From Megamerina dolium (Eukaryota; Arthropoda; Insecta; Diptera; Megamerinidae): a stretch of 64,000 nucleotides of DNA. Of the stretch, positions 53,192-62,712 are shown one piece after another. The notes below the pieces were generated by a model that was not told the DNA's origin, searched no databases, and was given only the letters and a program-made list of their open reading frames with translations. The first letter of the stretch is position 1; each line of letters opens with the position of its first letter. The stretch covers positions 74,270,128 to 74,334,127 of the forward strand of contig OY978525.1 in assembly GCA_963854835.1 (NCBI GenBank), written 5' to 3'. A program made the position numbers and the translations under genes.

Positions 53192-54377
53192 ATGGATCTA
53201 TTGCCGTCAACATCACAAGCCGCACCAACATCAATAAGTACCGAAAGTAGTTTGAAACATATTCCTTCTCACGATGTTCCTGCTTTTGGTATGTCTTCTG
53301 ATTTGACTGGTCTGAATCTGCCAACTAAACAGGATATTTTAAGATGCTATTTTTTCTTGGCCGAACGTGCTAAAATGCAAAGTAAAATGTTTTCATATAA
53401 AACATTTACTCCTCAAGTGACAGACAAATTGATTGGAATTTGGAGCAAACTAAATATTGAAATTATATGCAAACGAAATATTGTTAGAAAATTGAATACC
53501 TTGCTTGAGAAATACTACACTGCAGATAAATGCAAAGCAAAAGGCTCCAGTCTCACATCTTTCTTACGATCCAAAAAGAATTATTTTACATTGGGAAATG
53601 TAAATGTGACTTGAAAGCTGCTCTATGCTCATGTGGAATGATTCCAGAAGAGTTGAAAGAGTTTATGATGGATCAACATAATGACAGAAGATCTACGATA
53701 CCGGAATACCAGACAGAAATTGAAGAGCAAGCACCTACATCTACAATAATAGAAACAATTGAAGAGAGCCAGGGTCTAACATACGTGCCAGAAGAAGACC
53801 AGGAAAGTGATTATGAGCATAGTACACATTTATTAGAAGCACAAAATGCATCTCAAACGAAACGAGGACCATATACACCCAGATACGATGCTTTCAAGTT
53901 TGCTATGATGTGTGACAGATTTGGTGTGTCAGATAGAATAGCATCAGCATTAGCAACATCTCTTATGGAAGACATTGGCGTCAAAGATGGTCATGGCAAT
54001 CTTGTCATTATGGACAAGTCTAAAGTACGTAGAGAAAAAGTTAAATGTATACAAAAAGTGCTTCATAATCGGTATGATGCTTCCAATTTAATTGCATTTT
54101 CATTCGACGGCAGAAAAAATGATTCTTTAACGATGGAAAAAATCGATAACAAATTTCATCCAAGGATCTACAACAATATTGATTGATTGACATTGATCCA
54201 CCGCTGCCTGATCCGAAAATTCCAGTACACATACAAGGAACGGAAAGACATGTTCAATTGCTGGCTAGTGTATCCAAAAGAGTTTTAGAACATAATCGAG
54301 AAGGAGTTATGGCGGTGACATTAGAAAGTCGTGAAAAATTCGCTAGACTTGACAGCAAGAAAGACTTTCAAAAATAA
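53192..54377 (+). pseudogene. Transposase-like protein of an unclassified long-TIR transposon
   Basis: MDLLPSTSQAAPTSISTESS starts at 53,192. A helical region follows (LTGLNLPTKQDILRCYFFLA, FTPQVTDKLIGIWSKLNI). A one-base frameshift near 53,580 leads to a small Cys cluster (IGKCKCDLKAALCSCGM), an acidic linker, and a conserved block (YDAFKFAMMCDRFGVSDRIA, SALATSLMEDIGV, MDKSKVRREKVKCIQKVLHN, LIAFSFDGRKNDSLT). At 54,180 the frame changes to IPVHIQGTERHVQLLASVSK and RVLEHNREGVMAVTLESREK. From memory, full-length relatives in insects and cnidarians have a long region between these two blocks, so the probable catalytic core is deleted. Confidence 0.6.
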
Positions 54378-54716
54378 CTCCTTCGCGTTTATTTCCTAAA
54401 ACTCTTCGTTTTGTTTCTTAATTACTGAATTCAATTAATTTTTTTTATTAATTACATTTTATATGCTTTTATTATTTGTTATGTTGAATTTTAGAAGAAA
54501 AAAATAAAGTAAAATATGCTTTGTTTACTCTTTGTCTTAAATTCGATATAGGTCGTGAATGAATAACCCCCCCCCCCCTTCCCCCATCATTTTTAACGCT
54601 AAACACTCTGGGCTATTTAAAGTTTTGGGTTGTCTTATGAGAAAGTCAAATATTCGTCAATTTACACGAAAAATTTCGGAAAATTTACCCAAGAAAAAAC
54701 GATAAAATTAAAAAAT
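54378..54716. other. 3' untranslated part of the long-TIR transposon
   Basis: AT-rich, with AATAAAGTAAAATATG (possible poly(A) signal near 54,503) and a C-run at about 54,568-54,577. Nothing else is visible. Confidence 0.5.
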
Positions 54717-55003
54717 GAACGAAAGCGCCCTCTGGTGGTGCTCAAAAATAAAAATAGATCTCAAAAATGGATTCCTCGATCCAAAAACCCCCACATACAC
54801 ATTTGGCTAGAGAAAATAGCATTTTTTTTTACATCTATTCTTGAGTATTTGGGGAAAAAACCTATTTTGAAAAATCCGGGGGCTCGAAAATCATTTTAGA
54901 GCTATGGTTTCTTTGGAAAAGTATCTTCCCGTAGAACCCGTAGAACAAGAATCTCGATGAGCCCCTTAACATTTTTTCGGCCTCCTACAATTTGACCCAC
55001 CCT

Positions 55004-55043
55004 AATATATATCTATATATATATTTATATATATATATGTATC

Positions 55044-55139
<96 letters not shown>

Positions 55140-55145
55140 TATATA
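55004..55145. repeat. (TA)n microsatellite
   Basis: Almost pure TA with occasional TC/TG between two transposons. Confidence 0.95.
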
Positions 55146-56656
55146 CAGCTGCGAGCAGTGAAATAGTAGTGGGTGTTTACATTTTTCATTTCCTAAAATT
55201 ACTAAAATTAAAATATTAAAATACATAATTGCATAATTAATGGTTATGTTCACAGCGAAATATATGTATGAAAAGAGTTCAGTTTACATAAGCATAAAAA
55301 GTTAATTTATTTAAATATATACTTTACGTGCAAATTACAGCGAGCAGTAAAGTAGTAGTGGGAAAAACATAATTTTAAGAAAATAAAATGTAAATTTGTA
55401 ATTTTTATTTTATTTATTTAGCAGAAATACTTAGTATTTGGTAGCATGGCCGTTGTTTTTAATCACAGCTGCACAGCGGTTCCTCATAGAGTCTACGAGG
55501 CGCTGGCACCTTTCTCGTGGGATTGATTGTCATGCATGTTGAACCACAGCACACAGTTCGTTGTTATTTTTAGGTTTAGCATCCCATACCCCTTTCTTTA
55601 GATCAGCCCAAAGGTTTTCTATGGGATTGAGCTGGCCACTTCATGACCTTAATTCCATTGTCCCGAAACCACAATTTTGCCAGCTTGCTTGTGTGCTGCG
55701 GGTCGTTGTCCTGTTGTAATACTCATATGAGCGGCATTTCGTCTTCAGCATCCTGCATTATTTTAACGTATACATGCTGGTCCATTACAGTATTATATAC
55801 TGGCCCCACACCGTTGTACGAAAAACACCACCATACCATAATACTGGATCCTCATGCTTTAGGGTCTTTGTGGTGCAACGTGGATTGTACTCAGTATTTG
55901 GGGGCCGGCTCACATACTGGCGAGAGCCTCTACCTCCATACATGACAATTTTAGACTTCTCCGTCCACAAAACATTTTTTCATTTCCAGATGGGCCATTA
56001 AAAATGTTATTTGGCAAGTCTGCGTAATACATTATTTTTTTTAGAAGCGGTACCTTGCGTGGACTTCGAGCATATAGTTTATGTTTGCGTAGCCGTCTCC
56101 TTACGGTATGTACACCGCTGACATCGTTGGTAGACTTTATGAGCATTTTATTATTTGCCGAACGGCAATTGCTGAAAGCATTCGCTTAGAACCCCTATTA
56201 CTCAGCTTTATTTTTATAATTTATTGCATTGCGTATCATGGTTGCTGAACAACCAATAATTTTTTCCACTTCCTTATATGTTTTTGAAAATTTTGTGAAT
56301 AATTTCACATTTTTCGTGAGTACAGTGTACACGTCGTTCCACTAAAAGTTGTAAAATTATGTTTTGTTTTATTTTAACGGCATATATATTAACTAAAGCA
56401 AAAAAACTTACTTTGAATTACAAAAAAAAATATTTTGACAGGTAAACAAATTTTGTATACTTAGTTGCTTCTCGCTATCACATGCGTCTACTGCTATAGA
56501 TAAAAAACTAACGGTTTCATAGTTTCAAATTTGTACAGATGTAAGTTATAAACTAAAGATGATAATTTAAAAAAATCGAGGCCGACAACGAGTAAGATGA
56601 AAAATAAAGGACACAATATATTTTGCAATTATGCTCTACTATTTCATTGCTCGCAG

Positions 56657-56658
<2 letters not shown>
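55146..56658 (-). mobile_element. Tc1-like element with IR/DR ends
   Basis: The ends CAGCTGCGAGCAGTGAAATA (55,146) and, as reverse complement, AGCTGCGAGCAATGAAATAG (to 56,658) are inverted repeats flanked by TA. An inner direct copy, GCGAGCAGTAAAGTAGTAGT, lies near 55,341. The element is about 1.5 kb. (TA)n lies on both sides. Confidence 0.85.
55440..56150 (-). pseudogene. Tc1-like transposase (multiply broken)
   Basis: Reading right to left: STNDVSGVHTVRRRLRKHKL and YARSPRKVPLLKK (56,146-55,910, second HTH and linker), then RPPNTEYNPRCTTKTLKHED and VLWYGGVFRTTVWGQY, then QQDNDPQHTSKLAKLWF (second catalytic Asp), GIKVMKWPAQS, and remnants of the C-terminus near 55,480. The PIENLW motif is destroyed. 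Too many stops for function. Confidence 0.75.
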
Positions 56659-56707
<49 letters not shown>

Positions 56708-56710
56708 TTA
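56659..56710. repeat. (TA)n microsatellite
   Basis: About 45 bp of TA followed by CTTA, the TA at 56,709-56,710 being the left target duplication of the next element. Confidence 0.95.
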
Positions 56711-58017
56711 GTAGGGACATAAATACTGTTACAACATTAAACACACGCATTTCAATAGAAGAATTGAGCATACCACATAATTCTCATATGATTTATAAAA
56801 TATAACCTTTAAAGCGTTAGCCTGTATAGGGAATTCTAAATTGTGTGAGTTTTCAACATGGAATGGTCAGATAATGAAAACCGTATCGCTGTTATAGCGC
56901 TTTTTAAGTGTGAAATGAAAAAAGGTGATATTTTCAAAACGCTCCGTCCGCTCGGCATTAGTCGCATGTTCGTCTACCGGTGCATAAAACTGTTTGAGGA
57001 GACTGGGGATGTTAAAGACCGCGACCGGTCGGGCCGTCCACGCACAGTTCGAACGCCGCAAGTCATCAAAGCTGTCAAATCAAGAATTCTGCGAAATCCG
57101 CTCCGAAAACAGAAAATCATGGCCCGGGAGATGAATGTTTCGCAAAAGTCCATGAGTCGAATTATTAAAAAAGACTTGGGACTTGGGGCTTTCAAACGCC
57201 GTACCGGACATTTGTTGACTGCAGCTTTGAAAAAAAATAGGGTGGTAAAATGCAAACGTCTTTTGGTGAAGCACGCTGATAACTTGCACAGAAAAATCTT
57301 GTTTACCGATGAAAAAATTTTTACCGTGCAGGAAAAATTTAATAAACAAAATGATAGGGTGTATGCACGGTCATCTAAGGAAGCATCTGAACTGATTCCA
57401 CGGGTAGAAAAAGGTCATCATCCAGCTTCAGTCATGGTTTGGTGGGGTGTCTCTTATGATGGGGTAACTGACTTGCATTTTTGCGAACAAGGGGTCAAAA
57501 CATCGGCCAAAGTTTACCAAGAAACCGTTTTGGAAGCTGTTGTAAGACCACTTAACCATTCCATGTTCCAAAACCAATCATGGACTTTCCAGCAAGACTC
57601 TGCGCTGGCCCATAAAGCTAAAACGACCCAAATCTGGCTCCAAAACAATTTACCAGCATTCATTTCCTCTGAAGAGTGGCCCTCTGGCAGTCCGGATTTG
57701 AACCCGCTGGATTACAAATTGTGGACAGTTTTAGAGGACATGGTTTGCCACAAAAGATACCCCAACATTGATTCTCTTAAGACAGCTTTGATTCGTGCTG
57801 TGGCCAATTTCCCAATGGAGGAGGTGCGTGCGGCTATTGATGATTGGCCAGTCCGACTTAAGGCGTGCGTGAAGGCCAAAGGCGGGCATTTCGAATGAAT
57901 ACTGCTTTTTTGTATACAATATATATCAATAAATATGTAAAAAAAAATTGGTCCAAAAACATTCATTATTTTTAATTTTATAGCATAAAATGTGTGTAAC
58001 AGTATTTATGTCCCTAC
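56711..58017 (+). mobile_element. mariner element of DD37D type, structurally complete
   Basis: GTAGGGACATAAATACTGTT... at 56,711 and its reverse complement ending at 58,017 give terminal inverted repeats of at least 22 bp without a mismatch. TA at 56,709-56,710 and 58,018-58,019 is the target duplication. Length is 1,307 bp with one uninterrupted transposase gene, so this copy has everything a mobile mariner needs. Confidence 0.93.
56858..57898 (+). CDS. DD37D mariner transposase, intact 346 codons
   Basis: The enzyme cuts its own element out at the TIRs and inserts it at TA. The start at 56,858 (MEWSDNENRIAVIALFKCEM) lies about 150 bp inside the left TIR, as is normal. The paired HTH region is KGDIFKTLRPLGISRMFVYR and KIMAREMNVSQKSMSRII, with the GRPR hook between (RSGRPRTVRTP). 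Catalytic residues: Asp in ILFTDEKIFTV, Asp in WTFQQDSALAHKAK, Asp in SPDLNPLDYKLW. There are 37 residues between the second Asp and the Asp of PLDY, the DD37D (maT-like) signature. The protein ends KACVKAKGGHFE. No stop or frameshift is seen, so activity is plausible but untested. Confidence 0.93.
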   Translation: MEWSDNENRIAVIALFKCEMKKGDIFKTLRPLGISRMFVYRCIKLFEETGDVKDRDRSGRPRTVRTPQVIKAVKSRILRNPLRKQKIMAREMNVSQKSMSRIIKKDLGLGAFKRRTGHLLTAALKKNRVVKCKRLLVKHADNLHRKILFTDEKIFTVQEKFNKQNDRVYARSSKEASELIPRVEKGHHPASVMVWWGVSYDGVTDLHFCEQGVKTSAKVYQETVLEAVVRPLNHSMFQNQSWTFQQDSALAHKAKTTQIWLQNNLPAFISSEEWPSGSPDLNPLDYKLWTVLEDMVCHKRYPNIDSLKTALIRAVANFPMEEVRAAIDDWPVRLKACVKAKGGHFE

Positions 58018-58020
58018 TAA

Positions 58021-58099
<79 letters not shown>

Positions 58100-58123
58100 C
58101 ATATATATATATATATATACATA

Positions 58124-58169
<46 letters not shown>

Positions 58170-58208
58170 CACACACACACAGACACATATATATATATAT
58201 ATATATAG
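58018..58208. repeat. (TA)n microsatellite
   Basis: TA with short TTTACA and CACACA interruptions. Directly follows the mariner. Confidence 0.95.

Positions 58209-59115
<907 letters not shown>

Positions 59116-59154
<39 letters not shown>
59116..59154. repeat. (TA)n microsatellite
   Basis: TA run sitting exactly between the two LINE pieces. Confidence 0.95.
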
Positions 59155-59155
<1 letters not shown>

Positions 59156-60030
59156 CTTTGTTGTTTTTCAGCCTAGTAGACTTTGAACATCTGTAACCAG
59201 ATTCCCATTTTTGTCATGACAGGAAGAGGGTACGGGACTTAACCTCTCCAAGAATTTTCGAGTCTCATTCCTGTCTCTACTCATCTCTATCTCCTTACAC
59301 TCGCGTCTTTCTTGTTTTCTCTTGTTGCACCTAAAAATACGTCTCTCCGCACTCTTCCTCTCTCTTGTCCGCTTCTTAACAGTTTGCGTAGCACCTGCAC
59401 GCAGAGTCTTTCTGTAAGCGGCGTCTTTCTCTGCGGAAGCGTTGCCACACTTAATCATACCACTCAATTCTCAGAGGACGGTAGAAACCAATTACTTCTT
59501 CGGCAGTCATGGAGTGGGATATATGTGTCCATTGTGCGTATCCAATAGTCGAGTGTTAAAAGCAGTTGCTATCTCTGGTGATTGCAACTTATTGACGTCA
59601 AGGTTTCTCTATGTGGGATTTCGTTTGTTCTTTGCGACACATAAAGCTGTTCTCACCTTAGCTGCAACAAGATAGTGATTCTGGTCGATGTTGGCACCAC
59701 GGATGATTTAACGTCCATCACATTGGAAGCATGCCTTACGTCGATCACCGCGTGATCATTTTGGTTTTTCGTTCGTTGATCTGGAGACAGCCACGTCGCT
59801 TTATAGATGTCGAGATGTTGAAATGTGGTACTACTAATTACCATATTGCGTGCTGGCATTGATTTCGCCAACCTGATTTTAATACATGGCGGGGGCATCG
59901 GTCATAAACTTCTTCGAAAGAAGTTATCTTTGGTCGCATCGTCCTTCTCATCCGCCTGAGCGTGGGCACATAATAGGCTGATGTTAAAAAATTTTGCCTT
60001 AATGCGGTTTGTTGCCAGTCGCTCATTCAT
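59155..60030 (-). mobile_element. LINE family B, endonuclease to linker
   Basis: Matches 9,590-10,500. MPARNMVISSTTFQHLDIYK, ATWLSPDQRTKNQNDHAVID (the NQIDH motif has become NQNDH) are at 59,898-59,760. The linker RNETRKFLERLSPVPSSCHD, DKNGNLVTDVQSLLG is near 59,280-59,168, preceded by a basic region (RKSAERRIFRCNKRKQERRE). The piece 60,026-59,838 (ALRQNFLTSAYYVPTLRRMR, SFEEVYDRC) is the N-terminal endonuclease in another frame. RT is absent. Confidence 0.7.
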
Positions 60031-60057
60031 AGATGTGAAGTGCCAGACTTAAGGCGT

Positions 60058-61009
60058 TTAATTTAGTCTATATGTAGATAGGTAGCCTCTATGAGTCTTC
60101 TCCACACAGAACAAATCTCCTTTCGTCGGTAGTAGGCACAATTTCGCGATTGGTCGAACTAGTTTTCCGTTGGACATTTTTAAGGTGACCACTCGTACAT
60201 GTCCATGAGCTCCAGGGTTGCATTTGATTATTCTAGCAAGTACCCATTTTGTCGGAGGAGTAGCCTCACTGAAGACAGCGACCACGTCATTTTTTTTGAA
60301 GTTGCGTGAAGATCGAACCCACTTTGAGCGCTGCTGCAAACTCGTTAGGTATTCGTCTCTCCAACGGCGCCAGAAGTGTTGTCTGATCATAGATATTGCT
60401 CGCCATCGTTGATGGAGATTGCCGCTGTGCACCTTACCCTAAGGTTCTGGGATCGATTTAAGTGGTTCACCAATTATAAAGTGCCCAGGAGTTAGAACTT
60501 CGAGGTCGCATGCATTTGCAGAGCTTTCACATAACGTGCGGGAGTTAACACAAGCTTCCACTTCTGTTAGTAGTATGCTGAACTTTTCATATGTTAACAA
60601 AGTTTCGTACAAAACGCGTTTCCAGTGATACTTTATTCGTTTGATACCTGTCTCCCAACATCCACCCATGTGAGGTGCGGCCGAAGGATTTATACTACAC
60701 TCGATATTCGAATCATCACGTTTGGATTTGGAAATTGTTACGCAGAACCTTTTCAGCACCGACAAAATGTGTGCCGTTGTCAGAGAACATTTCCTTACAA
60801 TATCCTCTGCGGTTCAAGAATCTTAAGTAGTCAGAGACTATTAGCTTTGCTAGCGGGCAACTCTTGGACAAGATTATTGGATGCTTTACATCAAGTGCGA
60901 CTTCAGCATGTTTTAATCTTCCTCCAACCTGTAAGATATCTTTTTGTCGATAAACGGCTCTAAACGGAGAAGACAGCTTCGAAGCGGAAGATACTTTTTC
61001 GCACTGCAA
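60058..61009 (-). pseudogene. BEL/Pao integrase and C-terminal domain
   Basis: 61,009-60,716 includes YRQKDILQVGGRLKHAEVAL and HPIILSKSCPLAKLIVSDY (zinc-finger region), then RGYCKEMFSDNGTHFVGAEK (catalytic Asp). A frame change near 60,740 leads to NPSAAPHMGGCWETGIKRIK (catalytic Glu) and LTEVEACVNSRTLCESS, TPGHFIIGEPL. After a stop at 60,437 the frame 60,432-60,058 gives RWRAISMIRQHFWRRWRDEY, VAVFSEATPPTKWVLARI and GHVRVVTLKMSNGKLVRPIA, the DUF5641-type end. The core with the first Asp of the catalytic triad is missing or scrambled. Confidence 0.75.
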
Positions 61010-61180
61010 AGAGAGATCTCGTTAGAAAAATAGAATTGTTAGGTATACCTTATTAAGCATAATTCGGCTTCAAATAATTCCTGACAACTTAGAGGTCCAT
61101 ATCGCTTTTCGGTGTTGGATTGAACTTTAGCTCGAACGTTATGTAAGATTCTTAATACATAAGCGATGACGCGTCGTAAC

Positions 61181-62185
61181 TTAGTAATGTATTAACGATG
61201 ATCGTCTCGCATATGAGGTCGTCCCAGCCAACCTCGACACGCCAAATGTCTTGAAACCACATCTTGGACTTAATTGTGGTTGAAGTGAGTAAGCCCAAGG
61301 GGTCGAAGAGAGCATAGCGTCGGATAACAATGCCCTCTTGGACAAAACAACAGGCGCTTGTTTAATATTGATTGCGAAAGCGAAGCAGTCTTCTTCCTTA
61401 TTCCAAATGAGACCCAAAGCGTAAACATCCATCCCGTCAGCTATGTAGTGCGAAATTGTTTTAGAGGCGTTGGATATGCTATCGTTCAACTCCATACAGT
61501 TTGACGCCCACTTACGAAGTTCAAATCCACCTTCGCTAAGAATTTCGGAAATATTTCGTTGGAATGATTGAAGCTAATTTTTGCAAGATGCACCAGTCAA
61601 TAGATGGCCCATGTAAAAATCCCTGAGTATGACAGCAACTTGTTTGCTGAATATCTTGCAGTCTGTTGCAAAGACTTAACGGCTAGATGAGATGCAGCTG
61701 CTACCCCATAAGTGACGCGTAACGTTCTATAGTCTTGGATAGGCAACGATGAATCCGTACGCCAAACTATTCGTTGCAGATCGACGTGCTTCGATGACAC
61801 GCATACTTGGCGGTACATCTGTGCAATATCCGCAGTCATTGCATACCGATGAGTTCTGAAGCGCATGATTATTGATATCAAATCATGTTGTAGTTGCGGT
61901 CCAACAAACAGCGCATCATTGAGTGAGTTCCCATTCATAATTTTAGCCGATGACTTGAAGACAACGCTTAGTTTTGTTGTAACGCTCGACTCCTTTAACG
62001 GGGTGGTGTGGCATGTAGTACGATCGATTTGTCGCTTCAGTTACCGGCTCCATGTGGTTCATATCAATGAGTTCTTGCATGAACTCATTATAGGCGCAAA
62101 CGTAACTCATTGTCGCCGGCAAGCTTTCTCTCGATACGCGACAGACTGCGAACAGCAAAGCTTCGAGAATCGCCCAGTGGCACAC
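61181..62185 (-). pseudogene. BEL/Pao reverse transcriptase and RNase H start
   Basis: 62,185-61,943 has YNEFMQELIDMNHMEPVTEA and SYYMPHHPVKGVERY (BEL RT start). 61,938-61,597 has LNDALFVGPQLQHDLISIIM, RYAMTADIAQMYRQVCV (block A, catalytic Asp) and LRVTYGVAAASHLAVKSLQQ (block B-like). The catalytic YVDD box, expected at about 61,615-61,600, reads YMGHLLTGASC, with both Asp residues lost. 61,495-61,181 corresponds to the connection region (GMDVYALGLIWNKEEDCFAF, AILSDAMLSSTP-like, PWAYSLQPQLSPRCGFKTF). Inactive. Confidence 0.75.
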
Positions 62186-62348
62186 CAGATTTCAAAGGTA
62201 ACTCTTTGGTACGTTGATTCGAAGTGTTCTTCGCAGAGCCTCGTGAGTGTTCTTTCTAGTTGAAGGTCACAATGTAAAGCCTGTAGACGTGGCATTGGTG
62301 GACCGTCAGCTCTTCCAAAGAGTGTCTAACCGAAGACTGTGCGTTGCT

Positions 62349-62678
62349 TCATAGGCACCCCAGGTGGACTCTTGCGAACTTCTGAACAAATAAACTGATC
62401 CATAACGGCATGTTCACCAATATGTCTATACCGGGTTTCATAAAATGTGGATCTGCTAAGGATAGACCTTGAATGTGCGTCCATGTCGACACAGCATGTT
62501 CCTCTACTACAACTATTTCAAATTTTGTATTCATTTTAATGAGGATTACCTTCATAGTTCTTCCACGTACTACTACCGCACTGTTGTGGAGTTCTAGTTT
62601 AACATCGTTAAACGATTTGAGAGGTAAAGTCATCAAATGCTGTTTTCGCTCACCAAAGAAAATCAGCTTCTTTTTCAT
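62349..62678 (-). pseudogene. Chimeric open frame: Ty3/gypsy piece joined to BEL/Pao protease end
   Basis: The first half (MKKKLIFFGERKQHLMTLPL, KSFNDVKLELHNSAVVVRGR) matches the protease-RT linker of the gypsy element at 21,920-22,080 (KLIFSMGENSFMTLPLKS). From about 62,490 the frame continues as THIQGLSLADPHFMKPGIDI, the end of a BEL/Pao protease. The two pieces come from different superfamilies, yet the frame is open for 109 codons. It ends at a stop at 62,349. Probably created by recombination or nested insertion; no function is implied. Confidence 0.6.
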
Positions 62679-62712
62679 TTTGAGGACCGAACGATTCCAA
62701 AATTGTCTCTTT

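Larger units (their letters stand above)
52645..55003 (+). mobile_element. DNA transposon of unclassified family with ~280-bp TIRs
   Basis: The left end AGGGTGGGTCAAATTTTTTC (52,645) and the right end (reverse complement AGGGTGGGTCAAATTGTAGG, from 55,003) begin long inverted repeats. These continue with CCAAAGAAACCATAGCTCTA, AAAATGATTTTCGAGCCCCC, CCAAATGTGTATGTGGGGGT and CCAGAGGGCGCTTTCGT, to about 52,920 and 54,717. The body holds one frameshifted, internally deleted gene. (TA)n on both sides hides the target duplication. The protein has no domain I can name. Confidence 0.85.
60035..62480 (-). mobile_element. BEL/Pao LTR retrotransposon remnant (minus strand)
   Basis: In minus-strand order: end of protease (62,480-62,349), RT (62,185-61,500), RNase H (61,495-61,100), integrase (61,009-60,439) and the DUF5641-type C-terminus (60,432-60,058). 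Gag and both LTRs are missing. Every domain is in its own frame or ends in stops. Confidence 0.8.
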
